Assembly (NCBI GenBank): GCA_937926755.1
Contig: CALBBA010000265.1
Coordinates: 1-10,380, forward strand
Direction: 5' to 3'
From: an uncultured Collinsella sp.
GTDB taxonomy: Bacteria > Actinomycetota > Coriobacteriia > Coriobacteriales > Coriobacteriaceae
Length of the DNA: 10,380 bases
Position 1 is the first letter of the stretch, and each line of letters begins with the position of its first letter. A program made the translations under genes and the position numbers. This document shows, piece by piece, positions 6,115 to 10,380 of this stretch. The notes beneath the pieces are model-generated. The model was not told where the DNA came from. It did no database searches and worked only from the letters and a program-made list of their open reading frames with translations.

Positions 6115-6471
6115 ATGATTTCCATGCGTGAGGCATATGAGAAGATCGGTGCTAATTATGACGACGCGTGCGCTCGGCTGATGGGCGGGGAAATGCTTGC
6201 CCGCTTTGCCCTCAAGTTTTTGGATGACGAGAGCATGGACAAGCTGGAGGCTGCCATGGCGGCAGGAGACGCCAGGGCAGCGTTTATGGCAGCGCATACG
6301 CTCAAAGGCGTGAGCCAGAACCTGGGATTCGATAATCTGTACGAGCCGGCGGTCGTGGTGACCGAAGCGCTGCGCGGCGCCGATGCCGTTGACGGCGCTC
6401 GCGAGGGAATGCATGCGCTGCAGCAGCAATATGCGGCAACGATGTCGGCCTTGCGCGAGGCGGCCGAGTAA
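6115..6471 (+). CDS. stand-alone HPt (histidine phosphotransfer) protein
   Basis: A 118-residue helical Hpt protein. The phosphorylatable residue is His61 in AAHTLKGVSQNLGF, the classic HxLKGxxxxxG motif of the four-helix HPt bundle. It has no kinase or receiver domain. AAAGGAG lies about 10 bases before the ATG at 6115; a second ATG at 6124 would trim three residues. It follows the REC/HD-GYP gene by 24 bases with no terminator, so the two are almost certainly co-transcribed. The likely role is to pass phosphate to or from Asp323 of that receiver, linking it to a hybrid kinase encoded elsewhere. The partner is inferred from gene order only. Confidence 0.9.
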   Translation: MISMREAYEKIGANYDDACARLMGGEMLARFALKFLDDESMDKLEAAMAAGDARAAFMAAHTLKGVSQNLGFDNLYEPAVVVTEALRGADAVDGAREGMHALQQQYAATMSALREAAE

Positions 6472-6495
6472 GAGCTCGCGAGCTTTGATGACTAT

Positions 6496-6559
6496 GAGAG
6501 TTGATAATCTCCCGTTTTAGGCCCGGTGGCGGCCTCAAAGTGGGAGATTATCCACGCTC
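6496..6559. repeat. long imperfect palindrome after the HPt gene
   Basis: The outer arms at 6496-6513 and 6542-6559 match as reverse complements at 16 of 18 positions; the inner 11 (GATAATCTCCC / GGGAGATTATC) are perfect. Inside, AGGCC (6519-6523) pairs with GGCCT (6531-6535), and TTT with AAA, so the whole 64 bases fold into one hairpin with a 7-nt loop. No T-run follows on either strand. That argues against a simple intrinsic terminator and for a dispersed palindromic element, although it may still protect the 3' end of the operon mRNA. Confidence 0.75.
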
Positions 6560-6652
6560 GTTCGATACATGTCCAAAAATCCACTCTCACCCCTTCTGAT
6601 TAGTGAATGGCCCATGCGCACTGGCGGGGCTTTCCGCATGCAATCCATATCG

Positions 6653-6681
6653 TTGTTCGATAAACTATTCGGATAACGATA
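6653..6681 (+). promoter_or_regulatory. candidate promoter/operator of the DUF2975-XRE unit
   Basis: TTGTTC (6653-6658), 16 bases, then AACGAT (6675-6680) gives a weak sigma-70-like layout about 20 bases before the start codon. Flanking arms TATCGTT (6648-6654) and AACGATA (6675-6681) are perfect inverted repeats that would straddle the promoter, a geometry that suits a repressor. The -10 part resembles that of the ABC-operon promoter at 7678. Confidence 0.35.
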
Positions 6682-6701
6682 GATTCGATGAGGGTGAGTG
6701 T

Positions 6702-7262
6702 ATGTCCAACAGCGTTCAGCGTATGGCCAAGGCGGGCGAAAATATCAGGAAGCTTGGTTTTTGCATGGCAGCCGTTTTTGCAGGGATGCTCGTTGCTTTT
6801 GCCGCGTTGGTTGTTTACGTGATCTGGTATGCGGTTGCAAACGTTGTTTCTGTCGATTCTTTCGGTGTCGTGACGCTTCTCGATGGCGGGAGCATCGTTA
6901 TCCCAAGCGGGCTGTGCCTGGCACTCGTCGTGGGTGTTTCGCTTGTCGTTTTGTGCGGAATCAGCCATAACATCTCTCGGGGCGTCTCGCCCTTTACCAA
7001 GGCGCATGTGCGGCTTATCCGTGTTCTCGCGCTTGCCTTTGCTGTTAACGCCGCGGTTTCGCTTGTTGGTGCCTATGGATCGGTCAATCTCACCATTGGC
7101 GAACTGGAGCTTTACATCGTGCCTCATTCCTTCGTTATTGAGATTTGCCAAGGCGCTACCTTTGATGCGGGGTCGTTTATCGGCGCAGTTGTCTGTTTGT
7201 TTATCTCGGCGATCTGGAGTTATGCCTCGCTGCTCCAAGAGCAGTCTGACGAGCTTGTGTAG
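6702..7262 (+). CDS. DUF2975-type four-helix membrane protein
   Basis: A 186-residue integral membrane protein with four predicted helices (about 19-45, 68-87, 103-124 and 157-177). Between helices 2 and 3 it carries RGVSPFTKAHVRLIR (93-107), and after helix 4 YASLLQEQSDELV. Both fit the DUF2975 family, whose genes are commonly followed by a small Cro/C1-type regulator, as here. The biochemical function of the family is unknown; such pairs resemble membrane-protein/antagonist plus regulator modules. ATG 6702 is chosen because GAGGGTGAG lies about 5 bases upstream. The frame is open back to 6603, but that part encodes a non-hydrophobic stretch that crosses the probable promoter. The next gene starts after 8 bases, and its ribosome binding site begins in this gene's stop codon. 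Confidence 0.85.
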   Translation: MSNSVQRMAKAGENIRKLGFCMAAVFAGMLVAFAALVVYVIWYAVANVVSVDSFGVVTLLDGGSIVIPSGLCLALVVGVSLVVLCGISHNISRGVSPFTKAHVRLIRVLALAFAVNAAVSLVGAYGSVNLTIGELELYIVPHSFVIEICQGATFDAGSFIGAVVCLFISAIWSYASLLQEQSDELV

Positions 7263-7270
7263 GAGGAAAC

Positions 7271-7600
7271 ATGAGCTATCTCATCATCGAGCTTGAGACG
7301 CAGCTGCTTAAGACCGGAAAGACCAGCTCTGATCTGATTCGTGCCACGGGGCATACTCCGGCTAATATTTCAAAGCTTAGAAACGGAAAGATAAAAGCTA
7401 TTCGCCTCAAGACGCTTCTCGATATCTGTGATGAGCTTGATTGTCAACCGGGAGATATTATTCAGCGCGTGAGCGAGAAAGAGCTTGAGGAGCTTATTGT
7501 CGAGCGCGCGAAAAATGTCGTGAGACAGATGCGGGATGGCGGAGGCAACGAGGCGTCGCTTCCGACATCAGTCTTCGCTGTCGCTTTGAGTGACGAGTAG
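7271..7600 (+). CDS. small Cro/C1-family (XRE) helix-turn-helix regulator
   Basis: A 109-residue DNA-binding protein. An XRE-type helix-turn-helix spans about residues 7-66: helix 2 near 18-26 (KTSSDLIRATG) and recognition helix near 29-39 (TPANISKLRNG), followed by the typical LKTLLDICDELDCQPGDII. The short HTH core resembles the YozG-like regulators found beside DUF2975 proteins. Residues 68-90 are a charged helix that could dimerise; the last 20 residues are probably disordered. AGGAGGAAAC just before the ATG is a near-perfect ribosome binding site and begins in the stop codon of the upstream gene, so the two are translationally linked. It is the natural candidate regulator of both this unit and the ABC operon, but the sequence does not show this directly. 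Confidence 0.9.
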   Translation: MSYLIIELETQLLKTGKTSSDLIRATGHTPANISKLRNGKIKAIRLKTLLDICDELDCQPGDIIQRVSEKELEELIVERAKNVVRQMRDGGGNEASLPTSVFAVALSDE

Positions 7601-7638
7601 CTTAAGGCGAACAACTAAAACGAAATATCAGCGTGAAG

Positions 7639-7669
7639 GGACTCGTGTCTAACACGGGTTCTTTCTTTT
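7639..7669 (+). terminator. intrinsic terminator of the DUF2975-XRE unit
   Basis: A 10-bp stem (7639-7648 with 7652-7661, two G-U pairs) with a 3-nt loop is followed by TTTCTTTT. It begins 38 bases after the XRE stop codon and ends just before the next promoter, separating the cassette into two transcription units. Confidence 0.85.
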
Positions 7670-7677
7670 AGATTATC

Positions 7678-7706
7678 TTGACAAATACGAGTTATCGAAA
7701 AACAAT
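7678..7706 (+). promoter_or_regulatory. sigma-70-type promoter of the ABC transporter operon
   Basis: A consensus -35 TTGACA (7678-7683), a 17-base spacer and AACAAT (7701-7706, 4 of 6 to TATAAT) lie 38 bases before the ATPase start. The spacer holds GTTATCGA, the reverse complement of a TCGATAA word also found at 6657-6664 in the other promoter. Confidence 0.6.
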
Positions 7707-7744
7707 AACAACTATGGAAAACGATAAAGGAAAGAAGGAGCGAT

Positions 7745-8506
7745 ATGAGCGGTTTTGCTATCAAGCAGAACGGGAGGCCAATGAACACATCAGCGATAAA
7801 GCTATCAAAAGTATCAAAGCGCTACGGGAAACGGCGCGTTTTGCATGACGTTTCCTTCGAGGTGGATCAGTCTGAGCTTTGCGCCCTTGTTGGTGCAAAC
7901 GGGGCGGGCAAAAGCACGCTTATTAAAATAGTGCTGGGCCTCTGTGAGCCATCGTCGGGGAGCGTGGAGCTCTTTGGAGGCAAGTCGAAAAAAGAGCTGA
8001 GCTTGATGCGGACGCGTGTCGGCTATGTGCCAGATTCCTGCGGAGCATACCAATCCCTCAGTGCGGCTGAGAATCTTCGGATCCGATGTGCGGAATGGGG
8101 GCTCGATGAGAAACGTGAGGTTCCTCGCGTCTTGGGCCTGGTCGGGCTGGACGTCGATGAGAAAAAGAGCGTGAGCAGTTTTTCTCTGGGAATGAAACGG
8201 CGACTGGATATAGCTACGGCTTTATTGGGCGACACCGACGTACTAATTTTCGATGAGCCGGCAAATGGATTGGATCCGTTGGGCATCGAGAGTATATGGG
8301 CCCTTATCGGTCGATTGAATCGAGAGCAGGGTAAGACCATGCTCATCTCTAGTCATGATTTGGATGAGTTGGCATCGGTTGCAACAAGTTGCGTGTTTAT
8401 TCATGACGGTGAACTGCTGAAAAAGGAATCGATGGATGTCATAAGGGATGAGGCGTCGTCCCTAAAAGAGTATTACAGGCGCTTGATGAAGGCAGTCTCG
8501 CTATGA
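7745..8506 (+). CDS. ABC transporter ATP-binding protein (bacitracin/lantibiotic exporter-like)
   Basis: A 253-residue ABC ATPase that powers the two permeases encoded downstream at the cytoplasmic face. Walker A GANGAGKST is at 50-58, the signature SLGMK at 147-151, Walker B VLIFDEP at 166-172 with Asp170 and Glu171, the D-loop at GLD 175-177, and the switch His204 (SSHD). The SLGMKRRL form of the signature is typical of BcrA/lantibiotic-immunity and other ABC-2-type exporters. The Q-loop position reads VGYVPD, with Asp97 rather than Gln, as in that group where acidic residues are common. AAGGAG lies 4 bases before ATG 7745; an internal ATG at 7781 (Met13) behind GGGAGG is a possible alternative and begins the conserved domain. 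The stop codon overlaps the next start (ATGA). Confidence 0.95.
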   Translation: MSGFAIKQNGRPMNTSAIKLSKVSKRYGKRRVLHDVSFEVDQSELCALVGANGAGKSTLIKIVLGLCEPSSGSVELFGGKSKKELSLMRTRVGYVPDSCGAYQSLSAAENLRIRCAEWGLDEKREVPRVLGLVGLDVDEKKSVSSFSLGMKRRLDIATALLGDTDVLIFDEPANGLDPLGIESIWALIGRLNREQGKTMLISSHDLDELASVATSCVFIHDGELLKKESMDVIRDEASSLKEYYRRLMKAVSL

Positions 8507-9327
8507 AGCGGGCGATCCATCCCATAAAGGCAGATATGATGCGTTTGCACAGGATATTTCCGGCGAAGTTTGGTCTTGCGCTTATGCTGGCGTTCGGCCT
8601 TCTCTTCGGCATCTTTCTAAAAAACGGAACAACGTTGCTCGCCTTTGGCTATGGCGTTTGTGGGGAGGATATTGGTTTCCTCTGGAATGCAATCGATCCT
8701 TCTGCGCCTGATGAGTCCCTTGCGCGCAGCGCTTTTGCCGGTACATCCCTGTTCGTTCCACTCATCGTTTGTCTGGTGCTTTTACAGGAGCATGGCTATA
8801 AAGAGGGGCACCGAATTTCTTCGGCAAGAGGTCTCAACCGCTTTTATGGGGCTCTAGCCCATGCATTTTCGTCTGCTTTAATAATTGGCGCAGCGTATAG
8901 CGCGCTTTGCCTTCTTCTTTTTGCAATAGCCATAATACGTGGAGGGCATAACTACTCGCACAACATACTAACTGTATTTTTGCCTGCAATGATAGTCAAC
9001 GCCGTATTGGTGATATCGGTTGCGCTGGAGACGGTGACCATCTATCGGATAACGGGCAGCACTGTATTGAGCGGGGCCGTGGTGATAGTCGGATTTGTCA
9101 TGAGCTTGACGCTCTACGGAGCCTTCCTTCAGGCACCTATATCATCCTTGCGATGGATCTTCTTCCTTCCGGGGCCGTACCTTGGAGTCGGATGTGCCCT
9201 TGGGTATAGCGATATGGGGCAGCTGACGCTTCTGGGATATGGCGTGGCAGCCAGCTGTCTATCGGTATTGATTTACGCTCTCTTGAGCTTTCGCGCTGGG
9301 GGTGTGCTCAATGGCTCGTCAGATTAA
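8503..9327 (+). CDS. ABC-2-like permease subunit 1
   Basis: A 274-residue membrane protein with about six helices (21-39, 79-96, 118-145, 153-178, 187-208, 242-263), the usual layout of ABC-2-type exporter permeases. The polar stretch after helix 2 (EHGYKEGHRISSARGLNRF, 96-114) is the cytoplasmic segment that in this group contacts the ATPase. The long loop between helices 1 and 2 (40-78) would be extracellular. It starts with ATG inside the stop of the ATPase gene (ATGA overlap), showing translational coupling. Many ATA codons and lower G+C than the left part of the window suggest foreign origin. The sequence is not close to any permease I can name, so the substrate is open. Confidence 0.85.
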   Translation: MKRAIHPIKADMMRLHRIFPAKFGLALMLAFGLLFGIFLKNGTTLLAFGYGVCGEDIGFLWNAIDPSAPDESLARSAFAGTSLFVPLIVCLVLLQEHGYKEGHRISSARGLNRFYGALAHAFSSALIIGAAYSALCLLLFAIAIIRGGHNYSHNILTVFLPAMIVNAVLVISVALETVTIYRITGSTVLSGAVVIVGFVMSLTLYGAFLQAPISSLRWIFFLPGPYLGVGCALGYSDMGQLTLLGYGVAASCLSVLIYALLSFRAGGVLNGSSD

Positions 9328-10129
9328 AAGACTTCTCCAGTCAGAATTGAAGCATGTGAGCAAATGGGCGTACGCCTTATTCCTGGTAATTTATGCGTAC
9401 ATGGTGGTATTGCAGCTTAATTCTTTCCCGATGTGGTTCTGTAGTCTCCGTGAGAACAGTTTCTTGGGCTTTTTCCCAGACCCGACGCTTCGGCTATCGG
9501 CGGAGGATGTCCTTCTATTTGGTAATGCAGAGGTTTTTCGCGGTCTGCTGTTCAACGTGGCCCCGTTGGCTCATGCATTGTTCTTTCCGTTCATCGCGGC
9601 TTGCATTGTGCCGCGCTTTGTCAGTTCGGGCTTTATTGAGGAACCGTGGGGGTTGTCGGAGGCTCGGGGAGGGAAGCGTGTGTGCGCCATCGTTGCGCGA
9701 GTGGTGCTGTCTTCTTTTGCCCTTTTGGGCGCGTTTATCCTGTCAAGTGTCGTTTTGTACTGTCTTAACTGCGTAATCGTTTTGGATGCTCGGCAGTATT
9801 TCAACCTGAATATTTTTTGCTATCGACTTCTTCTGGCGAGTGTCGTCTGCCTTGTATATGTGGTCTCTTGCGTGATTGCTGTTTCCTATTTTGGGTCCGG
9901 CTTCGGTCTGATTGGCATGCTGCTGCTTGTCAACGTTGTAGCGATCTACATACAGATCGGGGCCAATTCCATGCTTCCGCTTCCGTCCTCGATGCTCATG
10001 TGGATTTGCGGCGTGACCTCGTTGGGGAATAGTCAATGCATTTCGATTCTAATTGACTGCCTAATAAACGTAGCAAGCATTTTTGCCATTTGCTTTACCG
10101 TCGACCGATTGCGGTCGAGATTTCTTTGA
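9311..10129 (+). CDS. ABC-2-like permease subunit 2
   Basis: A 272-residue membrane protein with about six helices (19-36, 81-103, 126-158, 170-193, 197-217, 243-263) and a long first loop, parallel in layout to subunit 1, so the two probably form the heterodimeric pore of one exporter. EARGGKRVCAIVARVV (117-132) after helix 2 is the basic segment expected to face the ATPase. It overlaps the end of the previous gene by 17 bases. ATG 9311 behind GGGGGT is preferred; GTG 9302 would add three residues. It is the last gene of the operon. Together with the ATPase it resembles self-immunity or resistance exporters for peptides, but no peptide, modification enzyme or two-component system is beside it. 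Confidence 0.85.
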   Translation: MARQIKRLLQSELKHVSKWAYALFLVIYAYMVVLQLNSFPMWFCSLRENSFLGFFPDPTLRLSAEDVLLFGNAEVFRGLLFNVAPLAHALFFPFIAACIVPRFVSSGFIEEPWGLSEARGGKRVCAIVARVVLSSFALLGAFILSSVVLYCLNCVIVLDARQYFNLNIFCYRLLLASVVCLVYVVSCVIAVSYFGSGFGLIGMLLLVNVVAIYIQIGANSMLPLPSSMLMWICGVTSLGNSQCISILIDCLINVASIFAICFTVDRLRSRFL

Positions 10130-10167
10130 TTGTTTGTGAGGAATAATCATACCGAGCATACCAAATA

Positions 10168-10206
10168 CAGGAGGGGCGGGCACCGTGCTGGTGTCCGCCC
10201 CTCCTG
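10168..10206. terminator. very stable 16-bp hairpin between convergent genes
   Basis: The arms at 10168-10183 and 10191-10206 pair along all 16 positions (one G-U), with a 7-nt loop. It lies 38 bases after the permease stop and 33 bases before the stop of the leftward amidotransferase gene, so it can serve both. Read leftward it is followed by TATTTGG, a weak U-run. Read rightward there is none, so termination in that direction may be less efficient. Confidence 0.65.
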
Positions 10207-10239
10207 GCTTAGGAGGCTTTAACTTGTGCGGTTCGCGAG

Positions 10240-10380
10240 CTAGCGGGCCTGCTTTACCTTGGCCGCTGCCTCGACAAACGACTTCCACAGGTTAAAGTCG
10301 GTCTCGAGCGTCTTCCACGTGTACTCAGGGTGCCATTGCACGCCCAGGCAGAACGGCTGGCCCTCGACTTCGATGCACTC
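10240..10380 (-). CDS. class I glutamine amidotransferase, gamma-glutamyl-GABA hydrolase type (C-terminal part)
   Basis: Only the last 46 codons and the TAG stop (10242-10240) are in the window; the gene runs off the right edge. The translated end starts ECIEVEGQPFCLGVQWHPEY. GVQWHPE holds the catalytic His and Glu of the class I amidotransferase triad (residues 17 and 19 of the visible part); the Cys nucleophile lies outside. The spacing from HPE to the end, with LWKSFVEAA, matches peptidase C26 (PuuD-like) proteins, which cleave gamma-glutamyl-GABA in putrescine breakdown or related gamma-glutamyl amides. Other class I amidotransferases share the motif, so the exact function rests on the missing part. 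Confidence 0.85.
   Translation of the reverse strand, partial: ECIEVEGQPFCLGVQWHPEYTWKTLETDFNLWKSFVEAAAKVKQAR

Noticed and set aside
5740..6429. Leftward open frame of 229 codons across the end of the HD-GYP gene and the HPt gene
   Set aside because: It is antisense to two genes with clear conserved motifs, and no family motif is visible in it.
6473..6484. AGCTCGCGAGCT palindrome just after the HPt stop codon
   Set aside because: It leaves only a 4-bp stem once a loop is allowed and has just three Ts after it, too weak for a terminator call.
6603..6701. Upstream start for the DUF2975 protein at 6603
   Set aside because: The extra 33 residues are not family-like and would cross the candidate promoter; ATG 6702 has a ribosome binding site.

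Overview
The window looks like a piece of a chromosome from a Gram-positive, GC-rich gut actinobacterium of class Coriobacteriia, probably Collinsella or a close relative. This is inferred from base composition, a type I methionine aminopeptidase with an N-terminal SEC-C zinc motif, the gene content and a GGGGACAG-type palindromic repeat. No rRNA or other taxonomic marker is present, so the genus is a judgement.

Layout. The left part (59-2950) is transcribed leftward: a D-2-hydroxyacid dehydrogenase, a methionine aminopeptidase (map) and a small radical SAM protein. Two palindromic repeats and one clear intrinsic terminator lie between them. A divergent intergenic region (2957-3175) leads to a rightward alpha/beta hydrolase (3176-3973). 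An operator-like palindrome and a tandem 26-bp repeat then precede a two-gene signalling operon (4210-6471). Its first gene encodes a PAS-like/GGDEF/REC/HD-GYP protein and its second a stand-alone HPt phosphotransfer protein. Together they look like a phosphorelay that controls hydrolysis of a cyclic dinucleotide. The GGDEF domain has lost its catalytic signature but keeps the RxxD inhibitory-site motif, so it is more likely a sensor than a synthase.

The right part (6702-10129) is a compact accessory cassette: a four-helix DUF2975-type membrane protein, a small Cro/C1-type (XRE) regulator, an intrinsic terminator, a fresh promoter, then an ABC ATPase and two six-helix permeases with overlapping ends. 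Its permease genes are visibly more AT-rich than the left part (about 43% G+C at 9361-9420 against 63% at 421-480, counted by hand), which suggests separate acquisition. The putative promoters of its two transcription units resemble each other (12 of 18 aligned positions), which suggests control by one factor, possibly the XRE protein encoded between them. The ATPase has the SLGMK signature typical of bacitracin/lantibiotic-type exporters. The cassette could therefore export or resist a membrane-active compound, but no substrate gene is visible.

A strong hairpin (10168-10206) separates the cassette from a convergent leftward gene. Only the last 46 codons of that gene are in the window; they carry the GVQWHPE catalytic motif of class I glutamine amidotransferases of the gamma-glutamyl-GABA hydrolase (peptidase C26) type.

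No CRISPR array, tRNA, rRNA, integrase or transposase was seen. Three long intergenic palindromes (1014-1049, 2066-2132, 6496-6559) look like dispersed repeat elements rather than ordinary terminators.
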